Origin: DATMNI01 sp035570275
Lineage (GTDB): Bacteria; Acidobacteriota; Terriglobia; Bryobacterales; Bryobacteraceae
DNA: 64,000 nucleotides
Reading direction: 5' to 3'
Assembly (NCBI GenBank): GCA_035570275.1
Contig: DATMNI010000028.1
Span: forward strand, 1-64,000
The notes below the pieces were generated by a model. It saw nothing but the letters and a program-made list of their open reading frames with translations, did not search any database and was not told the DNA's origin. Positions 8,901 through 17,334 of this stretch are shown piece by piece. The translations under genes were made by a program, and so were the position numbers. The first letter of the stretch is position 1. Every line of letters begins with the position of its first letter.

Positions 8901-9437
8901 CAGCATTTGCCAGGGCTGGTCCTTGGACGGGCTGTCGGTGAAAGCGACGCCGCCGCTGAGCCGGATCAGGTTGTCCGGATCGCCGTGGTTCATAGGCAGG
9001 TCGCGCACTTCTTTGGCGCCCACTACCCGCCCCACCGACCCGCCGGTGGTATCCAGCAGGGGAGCCTCTTCGGTTACGGTGATAGTATCGGCCACGGCGC
9101 CAAGCACCAGAGGGATGTTCACTTCCAGGCGATCATTGACATGCACCTCGATCCCGTCGCGCACGAAACGCTTAAAGCCGGCCTTCTCGGCGCCAACCTG
9201 GTAGGTCCCCGGAATCAGGAACGAGAAGAAGTAGTTTCCCTCCCCATTGGAGGAGCCTTTCACGGTCACGCCGGTGGCAAGATTGGTGATCTGGATTGCC
9301 GCGTCGGGAACCACCAGGCCGGAACTGTCCGTGACCCGGCCCAGAACGGTTCCGCGAGATTCCTGTGACCAGCCCGGTTGGGCGGCCATCCAGAGCCCGA
9401 GCAATACAACTGCGAAGCCAGCTTCTCTTCTGAACAT
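5934..9437 (-). CDS. Oar-like TonB-dependent receptor with N-terminal carboxypeptidase-regulatory domain
   Basis: 1167 aa from ATG 9437 (upstream AAGGGAG). The signal peptide ends near QPGWSQ. A CarboxypepD_reg beta-sandwich (about 27-110: GTVLGRVTDSSGLVVPDAAI ... GNYFFSFLIPGTYQVGAEKA) leads into a plug region (TITVTEEAPLLDTTGGSVGR; about 115-235) and a large outer-membrane beta barrel. The barrel has repeated aromatic strands, for example LTLNLGLRYELESPM, and ends in the typical MQFTLRLQF, where the terminal Phe is the BAM signal. The length matches the 1000-1200 aa acidobacterial Oar-like family. It probably imports or binds an oligosaccharide or other bulky nutrient, but the ligand is not predictable. 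It is the first gene of a four-gene leftward operon. Confidence 0.93.
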   Translation of the reverse strand: MFRREAGFAVVLLGLWMAAQPGWSQESRGTVLGRVTDSSGLVVPDAAIQITNLATGVTVKGSSNGEGNYFFSFLIPGTYQVGAEKAGFKRFVRDGIEVHVNDRLEVNIPLVLGAVADTITVTEEAPLLDTTGGSVGRVVGAKEVRDLPMNHGDPDNLIRLSGGVAFTDSPSKDQPWQMLNTAYAMAGQKSSTNEFTLDGASNTLHDVARGSVAEAWTPTGDSVAEFKVQTATFDASTGQTQGAVVNVSLKSGTNQFHGTLYWAKQLPNFNANLFFANLAGQPIGNFHYNRLGGTFSGPVIIPKVYNGKNRTFFMVAYEYIKSTTIIGTVATVPTVAERNGDFSALLKLGANYQIYDPFSRVPAANGRFSNSPLPGNVIPANLISPIAKNILSYYPLPDPIGGTSDFGNNLNRSQWPSRIPYNTQLYKFDQVVSDKNRFMFRMNQNYHDSNDTDYFGFTNPALGAFFWTEAAGFAADDVHSFSSTLVMDIRLSDTRFVRAQKPEVAGQNFLLSTLGFPAAIDNQIGPGFHQFPAVTVNGYTSLGSRTPLFKQTQTQDLTVSFDKIKGAHDFKFGFEFRRYPDNQTSGSSSTGLLLGFTEAYTAGPLDNAAASPRGQALASMLYGLPSSGTLTLPAASNLADVSAVWAGFFQDNWKITRKLTLNLGLRYELESPMTERYNRAVLGFDPTAAQPFAAQVQANYALSPTPEIPASQFSVNGGLTFAGVNGNSRALYARDTNNFMPRFGFAYSADAKTVLRGGYGIYFGSLGTRLEDAIQTGFIQNTTVVPTLDGGQTFAANLGNLFPNGFLPTLGSAAGALTNVGNAITFNNYHPAAARLQKFQFDIERELPGHVLVDVGYMGARDSDLEISRTLSALPNQYLSTSPVRDAATINFLTTNLPNPFNIPAFAGTGRAGSVIARSALLSPYPQFTSVSSYVYDGTASYNALNVRFEKRFSHGFMAQANYTFSKYIEATSFLNAGDAAPTRAISNQDFPHHVSVTGIYEFPFGRGRKFLANAHSVAGLLVSGWQLAPVYTYQSGPAIGFGNAILTCPISQVPISGKNNDKVYQWFNTSCFNRVSSQQLANNLITLSPRFSGIRSDSYNYWDASILKDTRIREKMEVEFRVEVLNLFNQVTFAAPNTAPTNTLFGQVTAQMNVPRRMQFTLRLQF

Positions 9438-9575
9438 TTTTGGTGTGCTCCCTTCGCTACGAGATCTCGCACTTCTGCCTGGAAGCAGTCTATGTCCGCG
9501 TCCATCCTCTAGACAAGTTCTTCCAATGGTTATAAACTAATTCCAAACATAGAGGCAAGTGACCGTAAACAAAGC

Positions 9576-9590
9576 GCAAACATTGTTTGC
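9576..9590. promoter_or_regulatory. Palindrome between divergent genes, candidate operator
   Basis: GCAAACATTGTTTGC is a perfect 6-3-6 palindrome. It sits midway in the 198-bp gap between the receptor operon (start 9437) and the divergent regulator (start 9636). A related half-site, GTAAAC, lies 10 bases to its left. The position suggests a binding site for the neighbouring regulator, but no direct evidence exists in sequence. Confidence 0.4.
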
Positions 9591-9635
9591 CCGGAAAGTT
9601 TCCGCTTTAGGCACCTGAGGCGCCAGGCAGCGTCC

Positions 9636-11018
9636 ATGGAAAATAGTCTCGTTTCTGGAATTCGGGAAACCGAAAAGCGCGAAGCCCTGCAGCGGGTGCT
9701 GGCCAGCAGCTCCCTTCACCGCTCAGACCAGTTGAAGTCACTCCTCACCTATGTCTGCGAACGGGAGATGTCCGGCAGGGGCGAGGGGTTAGACGAATAT
9801 ACCGTAGCCGTTGAGGCCCTGGGCAGGCCCCGCGACTATTCGGCATTCGAAGACGGAACGGTGCGCAACCGATTCCACAACCTGCGCCGGCGGCTGGAAC
9901 ACTACTACCAGGTGGAGAACCCGGGCGATCCGGTGCATATCGAATTGCCAAAGGGCAGCTACTGCCCCGTGTTCCAGCGGCACAGCTTTAGGCCTGCGCC
10001 GCAGCCCCCTCCCCCGTCACATCTTGAAGTCTCACCGCCTGCGATGCCGCCCGCGATGCCGCCCGCACTCCCGCCTGCGATCCCGCCCGCACTCCCACGG
10101 TACAGAATGCGTCCCGGGTTCTGGAGCCGGCCGGTATCGCTGCGCACGGTGTGCTTGATTTGTGCGACCGCGGTGGTAGCGACTGCCGGGTTGGTAACGG
10201 GGCTGCGCAAGGCCGGGCCTGGCCTGGATCCGGTACTGGCCGAGGCATGGGGACCGCTGCTCGGGGAGAATGCCAATCCTCTGATCTGTATTTCGACGGC
10301 GGCGCAACTTACTTTGATGCAGCGGCCCACGGAGCCGCACAGCCGGCCCACGGTCACTTCGCCGGACCTGCTGGCCTGGTATCTGAGCCTCCCTGGCCTG
10401 CCGCCCGCGAAAGAAATCTACCTGGGACCATCCCTGACGTCGCCCTTCTGGGGCGATGTGGCCGGAGCGGTTGCGGTCAGCCAGTTACTGAGCGGCGCTG
10501 GCATCACTCCGGAGCTGCTGCCCGAATCGGCCATCCAACTGCCCGCTCTCAACAGGCGGAACCTCCTGATGTTCGGCCGCCCCGGGTTCAGCAAGACCGT
10601 CGACCTGTACCTTCGTGATAAGCCCTTCCGGGTCCGCATTCCGGATCAACAACGCACAACGGTCATCTGGAACGTGGAGCCCAGACCGGGGGAGCCCGAA
10701 GAATACGATGCCCACGCCCGGACCGGCGCCGCGAACGGGGAGACTGCATTCGGGCTGATCACGGTGATGCCAAGCTGGGGCGACCCCAATCTCAGGGCGG
10801 TCGTGTTTTCCGGGACCCTGTCGCCGGGGACGCAGGCGGCGAGCGAGTTCTTCTCCTCGGCGAAACAGCTCCAGACACTGCTGCGGTTGTTTCGCAAGGA
10901 AGGGTATTCGGGATTCCCGCCAGCTTATCAAGTAGTGGTCCGGTCCAACGTATTTGGCACGTCCGCGCTGGACGTGCAATACGTGACCCACCGCGTCATA
11001 TCGAAGTCGCGGAATTAG
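9636..11018 (+). CDS. Membrane-anchored one-component regulator candidate (cytoplasmic wHTH-like domain, one TM helix, extracytoplasmic domain)
   Basis: 460 aa. Residues 1-115 match a conserved acidobacterial cytoplasmic domain with LDEYTVAVEALGRPRDYS, GTVRNRFHNLRRRLEHYYQ and VHIELPKGSYCPVF, which resembles the DNA-binding module fused to membrane or TPR regions in many Solibacter-type proteins. A Pro-rich linker follows (about 125-160, repeated PPAM/PPAL/PPAI from a 12-bp DNA repeat). A single membrane helix (about 170-192: TVCLICATAVVATAGLVTG) leads to a 260-aa extracytoplasmic part that I do not recognise. The topology is that of CadC/ToxR-type regulators. It is divergent from the TonB receptor operon, which it may control. 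DNA binding is inferred from family resemblance and topology, not from a clear HTH signature. Confidence 0.65.
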   Translation: MENSLVSGIRETEKREALQRVLASSSLHRSDQLKSLLTYVCEREMSGRGEGLDEYTVAVEALGRPRDYSAFEDGTVRNRFHNLRRRLEHYYQVENPGDPVHIELPKGSYCPVFQRHSFRPAPQPPPPSHLEVSPPAMPPAMPPALPPAIPPALPRYRMRPGFWSRPVSLRTVCLICATAVVATAGLVTGLRKAGPGLDPVLAEAWGPLLGENANPLICISTAAQLTLMQRPTEPHSRPTVTSPDLLAWYLSLPGLPPAKEIYLGPSLTSPFWGDVAGAVAVSQLLSGAGITPELLPESAIQLPALNRRNLLMFGRPGFSKTVDLYLRDKPFRVRIPDQQRTTVIWNVEPRPGEPEEYDAHARTGAANGETAFGLITVMPSWGDPNLRAVVFSGTLSPGTQAASEFFSSAKQLQTLLRLFRKEGYSGFPPAYQVVVRSNVFGTSALDVQYVTHRVISKSRN

Positions 11019-11125
11019 TTCGCCAACGTATCGAGGCACCGCTTGCTAACGCGCGCGGCTCGTACGAGCCAGCTCCGGTCAAAAGCCGGCTCCGGTCAAA
11101 AGCCGGCTCCGGTCAGAGCCATGAC
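11016..11125. repeat. Dispersed repeat copy followed by a 17-bp tandem repeat
   Basis: Bases 11017-11060, read on the minus strand, carry the same roughly 43-bp unit seen at 27928-27971: AGCCGCGCGCGT, AGCAAGCGG and CGATACGTTGGCGAACT in order. It begins at the stop codon of the upstream gene. It is followed by a short palindrome (GGCTCGTACGAGCC) and about three units of GGCTCCGGTCAAAAGCC. Confidence 0.75.
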
Positions 11126-11162
11126 CGTGAGGGAGTAGTCTTCCGGAATATTAGCCCCAGAC

Positions 11163-12494
11163 TTAAATCACTTCGGCTGTAAATGTACCGGCTGTCTTCG
11201 CCGGCAAAGGTTCCGCGGCCAGCAGCCTGCGCCGCGCCGGTTCCACCACCAGCTTTGCCAGCGCCCCTGCCCCCATGCTGGAAACCGCCGTCACCAGCAA
11301 CACGGCCGTCCAGGTCCCGGTCGCCGCCACCAGGAGATTGGCCAAAGGAACTACCAGGGCCGACGTGCCCTTGGCGGTATAGAGCAGCCCGTTGTTGGCG
11401 GTCGCGTTGCGAACGCCGAAAGTGTCTCCGCAAATGGCCGGGAAAAGGGAGAAGATCTCACCCCAGAACAGGAAGATCAAAGCCGCGAACACCAGGAAAG
11501 CCAGCGCATGCCGCCCGAGTGCGGCCATGCCCAATAAGGCGATCCCTTCCGCGCCAAACATGAGCAGCATCGCGTTTTCGCGCCCAATCTTGTCCGAAAG
11601 AAAGCCGGAAAAAGGCCGGGTGAGCCCGTTTGCCAGATTGTCGATCGAAACCGTCAGTGCCAGGAGCGGCATGGAGACACCCAGCAGCGCGATCATCTGT
11701 TTTTCCACGCCGAAATCGCGCGCGATGGGTCCAAGCTGCGCGGTCACGATCATGCCCCCTGAGGCGATCATCAGATACACCAGGTAAATCAGCCAGAATG
11801 CGCTGGTTCGCACCGTCTGGGACGGAGTAAACTCCCGCCCTTGGCGTGTTTCCCCTGTCGACGCCCGCCGAAACGCCGCCACGGCCGGCTTGCTCAGGAA
11901 AGCGCCCCCGCAGAAAATCAACACTCCCTGGACCAGCCCGAAAAGGAAAAACGTGTGACGGTAGCCGCTCGCCTGGATCATCCGGGACATGGGAATCGAG
12001 CTGATCGCCGCGCCTAGTCCATAGCCCGCCGCGATCATCCCGGATGCCAGTCCCCGTCTTTCGGGGAACCACTTGAGCGCCGTACCCATGCACGTGCCGA
12101 AGACGCAGCCCATGCCCAGCCCTCCGATGGCGGCCGCCACGTAGAGCGCCTGCACTGAGTGCGCGCCCGCATTCATGACCCATGAAGCCCCGGCCGCCAG
12201 GCCGCCCAGCATCACCACAAAACGTGGGCCGTAGCGGTCCGCCACCCAACCTTCCAGCGGCGCCAGCCACGTATTCAGGAAGATCAGAATGCTGAAAGCA
12301 AGCTGTATGCTTACCGTCGTCCAGTGGGTCTCATTGTGCATGGGGTTGACGAACAGCGTCCAGCCGTATTGCATGTTGGACAGCGTGGCCGTGCACAACA
12401 CCATGACAGTGAGTTGCGTCCATCGGTTTTGAAAAGAGCCTGTTGGCAAAGCGCCTGCTTGAATAGGGGCAGGCCCCGCGTGTTCCGGCATCAT
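11163..12494 (-). CDS. MFS transporter, oxalate/formate antiporter (OxlT/OFA)-like
   Basis: About 443 aa from ATG 12494 (ATG 12491 is equally possible); a longer open frame to 12890 lies inside the aminotransferase gene and is disregarded. Twelve hydrophobic segments are visible. They start with LTVMVLCTATLSNMQYGWTL and include the MFS loop VADRYGPRFVV, with LSDKIGRENAM in the second half. OFA-family features include NPMHNETHWTT near the start and the Gly-rich GLGMGCVFGTCMGTALKWFP. OFA members exchange oxalate for formate or carry related small carboxylates. It starts 11 bases after the stop of a glyoxylate aminotransferase gene, so a C2-acid role is plausible. No formyl-CoA transferase or oxalyl-CoA decarboxylase is nearby, so oxalate itself is uncertain. 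Confidence 0.82.
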   Translation of the reverse strand: MMPEHAGPAPIQAGALPTGSFQNRWTQLTVMVLCTATLSNMQYGWTLFVNPMHNETHWTTVSIQLAFSILIFLNTWLAPLEGWVADRYGPRFVVMLGGLAAGASWVMNAGAHSVQALYVAAAIGGLGMGCVFGTCMGTALKWFPERRGLASGMIAAGYGLGAAISSIPMSRMIQASGYRHTFFLFGLVQGVLIFCGGAFLSKPAVAAFRRASTGETRQGREFTPSQTVRTSAFWLIYLVYLMIASGGMIVTAQLGPIARDFGVEKQMIALLGVSMPLLALTVSIDNLANGLTRPFSGFLSDKIGRENAMLLMFGAEGIALLGMAALGRHALAFLVFAALIFLFWGEIFSLFPAICGDTFGVRNATANNGLLYTAKGTSALVVPLANLLVAATGTWTAVLLVTAVSSMGAGALAKLVVEPARRRLLAAEPLPAKTAGTFTAEVI

Positions 12495-12504
12495 ATATAT
12501 TGTT

Positions 12505-13695
12505 TCAGCCCGTCGAAACTGCGGATCTTCCCTGCTCCGTGAGGTAATCGAGAGCGGCGTTGATTCCGCCCTTCCGATGGCGAATCCCCGCGAGTTCAAG
12601 CGACATTTCGACGCCGGCGAGCGTACCAGCCAGCATGAGCTCGTTGAAATCGCCCAGGTGGCCAATGCGAAAGACCTTTCCGGCCGTTTTTCCGAGCCCC
12701 GATCCGAGCGACATATTGAAACGGTCCAGCACCACCGCACGGAACGCGGATTCGCTGCAGCCTTCCGGCAGCAGGACACCGGTGATCGAACTGCTGTATT
12801 CGGCTGGATTGCAGGCCCAGATCTCCAGGCCCCAGGCGCGTACCGCGCGGCGCGTTGCCTCCGCCAGACGGTCGTGCCGGCGGAACACATTCGCCAACCC
12901 CTCTTCCTGGAGCATTTTCAACGCTTCCCGCAGGCCGTAAAGCAGGTTCGTCGCGGGCGTGTAAGGGAAGAATCCTCCGGCGTTCGACGCCAGCATTTCT
13001 TCCCATCGCCAATAGCTCCTGGGCAGTCTGGAAGTCTGGCTGGCCGCAATCGCTTTCGGGCTCACCGCATTGAAGGAGAGACCCGGTGGCAGCATCAGAC
13101 CCTTTTGAGAGCCGCCCACCGTGACGTCCACGCCCCACTCATCGTGCCGATAGTCGATCGACGCCAGGGAGGAAATGGTGTCCACCATCAGCAAGGCGGG
13201 ATGTTTCGCGTCATCGATGGCACGGCGCACGGCGGCGACATTACTCGTGATGCCGGTCGAAGTCTCGTTATGGACCACCATAACCGCTTGGATCTCGTGG
13301 TTTCGGTCATCGCTCAGTTTCGCGGCGGCCGCCGCCGCGTCCACGCCGTGCCTCCAGTCGCCGGGCACAAAGTCCACGCGCAGACCGAGGTTTGCGGCCA
13401 TTTTCGACCAAAGCGCGGCGAAATGCCCCGTCTCGAACGCCAGCACCCGGTCTCCGGGACTCAAGGTGTTGACCAGGGCGGCCTCCCACGCGCCCGTACC
13501 GGATGCCGGAAAGACGATGACGGAATGCCGAGTCTGGAAGACGGCCTTCAGGCCCTCCAGGCAAGACTTGGCCAACTCCGCGAAATCCGCGCCGCGATGG
13601 TCAATGGTCGGTTTGTCCATGGCGCGCAGAACCCGGTCGGGAACATTGGTCGGACCGGGTATTTGAAGAAAGTGTCTACCGGTTGGATAGCTCAT
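12505..13695 (-). CDS. PLP-dependent aminotransferase, alanine/serine-glyoxylate type
   Basis: 396 aa, the usual size for class V aminotransferases of this group. The N-terminus has FLQIPGPTNVPDRVLRAMDK and DHRGADFAEL, typical of serine- or alanine-glyoxylate aminotransferases. Phosphate-binding FPASGTGAWEAALVN is near residue 62-77, the PLP-ring aspartate is in LLMVDTISSLASID, and the Schiff-base lysine is in VGGSQKGLMLPPGL (about residue 196). The C-terminal region FRIGHLGDFNE is characteristic. It converts glyoxylate to glycine using serine or alanine as amino donor in the cytoplasm. It precedes an OxlT-like transporter in the same direction, which suggests joint use of C2 acids. Serine versus alanine preference cannot be decided. 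Confidence 0.88.
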   Translation of the reverse strand: MSYPTGRHFLQIPGPTNVPDRVLRAMDKPTIDHRGADFAELAKSCLEGLKAVFQTRHSVIVFPASGTGAWEAALVNTLSPGDRVLAFETGHFAALWSKMAANLGLRVDFVPGDWRHGVDAAAAAAKLSDDRNHEIQAVMVVHNETSTGITSNVAAVRRAIDDAKHPALLMVDTISSLASIDYRHDEWGVDVTVGGSQKGLMLPPGLSFNAVSPKAIAASQTSRLPRSYWRWEEMLASNAGGFFPYTPATNLLYGLREALKMLQEEGLANVFRRHDRLAEATRRAVRAWGLEIWACNPAEYSSSITGVLLPEGCSESAFRAVVLDRFNMSLGSGLGKTAGKVFRIGHLGDFNELMLAGTLAGVEMSLELAGIRHRKGGINAALDYLTEQGRSAVSTG

Positions 13696-14134
13696 CGCTA
13701 ATCACGCTGGCCGCAGCACCAGCGCGGCCCGCGGCCTGTCTCGAAACCGTTCGCCGCTTCGAAAATCTTATCAGATGCGAACCGCCCCCGGTTTCCTCCC
13801 GCCCGCCTTCGTCCGCCCGCCTTCGTCCACCCGCCTTCGTCCACCCGCCATTGACCCGCCTTGCACACCGTTGACGCAAGGCCGAACTGCCGCCCCTCCG
13901 CCGACATCGCTAATGGGTGACGGAAACGATCTCAACAGACGGTGTCTGAATACTGGAATGACGAAAGCGGATCCAAAACGATCGGGGCCCGGAACTGGCT
14001 CGCAAGTGTGTGCGAAGCACCTCGCCGGCCCATCGGCTGGTCTCATAACCTCTCCAAAACCCGGTGGTTGCGGATGAGATCGTTGCGGGCGCTGAGGATC
14101 TCGCGCCGCTCACACCTGAATCAGGTCCCCGCCC
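13696..14134. other. Gene-free stretch with a 14-bp tandem repeat
   Basis: No convincing gene is seen in these 439 bases. Bases 13800-13860 hold four units of CGCCCGCCTTCGTC (the last two begin CACCC). The rest is high-GC sequence without recognisable motifs. Small open frames here lack ribosome sites and family resemblance. Confidence 0.7.
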
Positions 14135-14809
14135 TCAGTCGGCCATCGCAAACTCTTGCAGCCGGATGATCTTCTTCTGGATGGCGTATTGCACTAACTG
14201 AGCCTTGTTATGAATGTCCAGTTTCCTCATGAGATTGAACTTGTGGGCTTCCACGGTTTTCACGCTCAGATCGAAGTCCGCGGCAATCTCCTTTACCGAC
14301 TTTCCTTCCGCCAGCATCTTGATCACTTCGCGCTCCCGTTTGGTCAGAGTGCCGAAACGCGGCTGGCGCACACCAGCGCGGCCCTGGGTACGAAACTCGT
14401 CAACCAGGCGGGTCAGCACACGTGGACTCAGATAACTGCCGCCGTGATACACCTCGCGGATGGCCGTCACCAGTTGGTCCGCCGGGCTGTCCTTTAGAAT
14501 GTAGCCGCTGGCGCCCATTTCGACCGACTCGGCCACATATTCATCGTCATCGTACATCGAGAGGAAGACCACGCGAGTCTCGGGCCGTTCCTTTCGGATC
14601 TGCCGTGTGGCTTCGAAGCTGCTCATACCGGGCATTCCGATATCCATCAGAACGACATCGGGACGCACCTGCAGCGTCAACGCCACGGCGTCGGCCGCAT
14701 TCGCAGCCTCACCGGCTATTTCCAAATCCGGTTCCGCCGCCAACAGGGTTCGAACGCCCTGCCGGAACAGCGTGTGATCGTCAGTTAGGAATACACGAAT
14801 CTTTGACAT
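14135..14809 (-). CDS. NarL/FixJ-type response regulator
   Basis: 224 aa from ATG 14809. Receiver domain residues 1-120: acidic pocket FLTDDHTLF, phospho-acceptor Asp in VVLMDIGMPGMSS, Ser/Thr position in VVFLSMYDDDE and switch Lys in YILKDSPADQL. LuxR-type HTH at about 150-210: LTKREREVIKMLAEGKSVKE and DLSVKTVEAHKFNLMRKLDI. The start overlaps the kinase stop by one base (TAATG), so the two are translationally coupled. It presumably binds DNA when phosphorylated by the upstream kinase; target genes are not evident. Confidence 0.95.
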   Translation of the reverse strand: MSKIRVFLTDDHTLFRQGVRTLLAAEPDLEIAGEAANAADAVALTLQVRPDVVLMDIGMPGMSSFEATRQIRKERPETRVVFLSMYDDDEYVAESVEMGASGYILKDSPADQLVTAIREVYHGGSYLSPRVLTRLVDEFRTQGRAGVRQPRFGTLTKREREVIKMLAEGKSVKEIAADFDLSVKTVEAHKFNLMRKLDIHNKAQLVQYAIQKKIIRLQEFAMAD

Positions 14810-16254
14810 TATTTTCCACCCGCGCGGGCAGTCCGCGGCAACTCCAGGACAATGGTGGTGCCTTTTCCGGGCACACTCCGCACCGCCAGCGTTCCACCGA
14901 GGAGAGCCGCCCGCTCCCGCATGCCCGCCAGGCCGAATGACATCGGCTTCCTGAGTGCCGTTTCCGCACAAAAGCCGGCGCCGTTATCGGCAACGCTCAG
15001 CCTGATACCTTTATCGGCTGCCAGGAGCGAAAGGTTTACATGAGTCGCCTGAGAATGTTTGGCGATGTTGTGTAAGCACTCCTGGGCCACCCGGTAAATT
15101 ACCTCTTGCGTTTCCCTGGGAAGGCCGGCCGAAGGTACCGAGATCCGCGTCCGGATGCTGGCCAGTTGCAGTTTGCCGAAGCGGGCGGCCAACTGGCGTA
15201 TGGCAGCCTCCAGTCCCAGCCGCTCCAATATCGCGGGGCTGAGCGCCGCTATGATCCGCCGCAACTCGTCCACCGTGCGTTCCACAATCGATCGGGCTTC
15301 ACCCAACCGGGTACGTAAAGGCGTCGGCGCATCGCGCTCCATGAGTTCCAACTGCAGACGCAGGGTCAGCATGGATTGTCCCGCTTCGTCGTGCAGTTCG
15401 CGCCCGATGCGGCGGCGCTCTTCCTCCTCGGCCCGCCTTGCCTCCGCCGATAAGCGCCGAATCTCCTTCTCCATCCGGCTGCGTTCGATGGCCTCGCGGC
15501 ACCGCTCGGCCGCCGCTACCAGCAGCGCCAGTTCGCGCGGCAGCCACGGATAAGCGACTGGGAATGCCAGTTGGATCAAGGCCACGGAACCGACGGGGTA
15601 CGACCAGTAGGATGCGTACCGCCCGCGCATTTCGGGATCGGCAACCAGCCGCTCCTCCGGTTTACCGTGCTCAATGTACAACGGGCGCGCCAGTTTACCC
15701 GTGGCGGGCTCTTCCGGCAACAGCAACCGGCCGGCGCGCGCGCGGAACGCCTGCGTCAGGATGCCGACGAAGCGCCGCAGGAGATCGTCCAGATCCGTGG
15801 CCTCTTTTTCCGCCCGGTACAGCCCGAAGAAGGTCTGCGTCTCCGCCTCCCTCACCTGGTAGTAGGCCTGATTCATCGCCAGGATGGTGGCAAGCTGCAG
15901 TTGCTCCCGCGCCGGTTCGAAACGGCCCGCAAGCTCCGTTTCGAGGCTGGATCCGAACTCCCGCAGCACCTCCAGGACTTCAGACGGCGAGACGTTCAGC
16001 TTGGCCAGACGGCGCCCGTTGTAATCCACCTGCTCCATAAACTGGTTCAGGCTCCTGAGCCTGGATGCGGCGCTCGGCAGGATCGCCAACAGGGCGCGGA
16101 TTTGCGCATCGTCATAAGGCCGGCCGCGCCGCACCGGGGTATCCTTCAAAAACGCCCGGCAGCGACGCTCCACGCGCGCCGCCGCGGGCGCCAGTGCGCG
16201 CAACATGCGCCGGATGTGGCGGCGTGCCGCGGGTGTTAAAGGGTGCTCGATCAT
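14809..16254 (-). CDS. Cytoplasmic HisKA_3-type sensor histidine kinase
   Basis: 481 aa. No membrane segment is seen, so the kinase is probably soluble. An N-terminal helical region (1-150) of unknown type and a GAF-like central part (about 160-265) precede a short coiled coil. The dimerisation/phospho-acceptor helix EEERRRIGRELHDEAGQSML has its His near residue 290. The HATPase_c region has an N-box (YRVAQECLHNIAKHSQATHV), G1 (LSVADNGAGF) and G2 (FGLAGMRERAALLGG). This is the NarX/DegS class that pairs with NarL-type regulators, matching the coupled downstream gene. The signal sensed is unknown. Confidence 0.93.
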   Translation of the reverse strand: MIEHPLTPAARRHIRRMLRALAPAAARVERRCRAFLKDTPVRRGRPYDDAQIRALLAILPSAASRLRSLNQFMEQVDYNGRRLAKLNVSPSEVLEVLREFGSSLETELAGRFEPAREQLQLATILAMNQAYYQVREAETQTFFGLYRAEKEATDLDDLLRRFVGILTQAFRARAGRLLLPEEPATGKLARPLYIEHGKPEERLVADPEMRGRYASYWSYPVGSVALIQLAFPVAYPWLPRELALLVAAAERCREAIERSRMEKEIRRLSAEARRAEEEERRRIGRELHDEAGQSMLTLRLQLELMERDAPTPLRTRLGEARSIVERTVDELRRIIAALSPAILERLGLEAAIRQLAARFGKLQLASIRTRISVPSAGLPRETQEVIYRVAQECLHNIAKHSQATHVNLSLLAADKGIRLSVADNGAGFCAETALRKPMSFGLAGMRERAALLGGTLAVRSVPGKGTTIVLELPRTARAGGK

Positions 16255-16282
16255 AATGAACCTTTGTCGACCGGCGCGGGCA

Positions 16283-16413
16283 GGCGGATTAACAATCGGC
16301 CGCAGGATCCAACGACATAGTGAGTTACCTCATCATCTCTCTGAAAACAAAAGATCGCTCTCCTCGTCCTAGATTACCAACCTGCCGATTGCCAACCTGC
16401 CCCAGCAACATCG
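16283..16413. repeat. Copies of the GGATTN/CCTGCC palindrome family
   Basis: A degraded copy (GGCGGATTAACAATCGGCCG) lies at 16283-16302. A pair, ACCAACCTGCCGATTGCCAA plus CCTGCCCCA, lies at 16375-16404. They match the motifs clustered at 1870-2008. The spot is the gap between divergent genes 16254 and 16445. Confidence 0.6.
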
Positions 16414-16444
16414 GCGTTACACTTTCCTTTACAGGAGCCCCCAT

Positions 16445-17334
16445 TTGCGAATCAAGAAAGCGGTGATCACGGCGGCCGGCCAGAATCAGCGCGCGCTTCC
16501 CCTGCAGACCCTTATCGACCGCGACGGCCGCGAAAAGACCGTCCTGTCGATCCTGATCGAGCAGGCCCACGGCGCCAATATCGAAGAGATCTGCGTCGTC
16601 GTCTGGCCCGGCGACGAATCGCGTTACGCCCAGGCGGCCGGCAAGTATGCCGCATCGGTTCGCTTCATCGCGCAGCCGGAGCCGCTGGGTTACGGCCACG
16701 CCATATACTGCGCGCGCGACTTCACCGGCAGCGAGCCCTTTCTGCACATGGTGGGCGACCACCTCTACGTCAGCAGCGCGCCCAAGGCTTCGGCGCAACG
16801 CCTGGTGGAACTGGCGGAGGCCGAGGATTGCCCGGTATCGGGCGTCCAGCCCACGCGCGAAGGCCTGCTGCCGCGCTTTGGCGCCGTAGCCGGCCGCCGC
16901 ATGCCCGGCCGCCAGGACCTCTACCGCATCGAAACCGTCATCGAGAAACCCACCCCCACCGAGGCCGAGCAGCGCCTCATGGTGCCGGGAATCCGCGCCG
17001 GCTACTACCTCTGCTTCTTCGGCATCCACGTGCTGACACCGGCCGTAATGAACCTGCTGGGCCGTATGCTGGCCGGGGCGCCGGAGCGGCGCATCACGCT
17101 CTCCGCGGCGCTGGCCGAACTGGCGCGCAGCGAACAATACCTCGCCCTTGAAGAGGATGGCCGCCGCTACGATCTGGGCGCCCGCTACGGTCTGCTCACC
17201 GCCCAACTGGCGATAGCCCTTAGCGGCCAGGACCGTGCCCAGGTGCTCTCCCAACTCCTGGAACTGCTGGCCGACCGCGAAATGGCCGCCAACGGCGCTT
17301 CTTCGCCGGCCGCTTCACACGAAGGCGTTCCGCG

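Noticed and set aside
11458..12270. 270-codon minus-strand frame inside the transporter gene
   Set aside because: Same strand but other frame; Gly/Arg-rich with no hydrophobic pattern, while the overlapping frame shows 12 helices.
12495..12890. 132-residue N-terminal extension of the MFS transporter
   Set aside because: It lies within the aminotransferase gene and is Arg/Ser-rich; the transporter start at 12494 fits the family.
13800..13860. 14-bp repeats considered as CRISPR or iterons
   Set aside because: Perfect head-to-tail tandem without spacers and no replication gene nearby; a simple tandem repeat.
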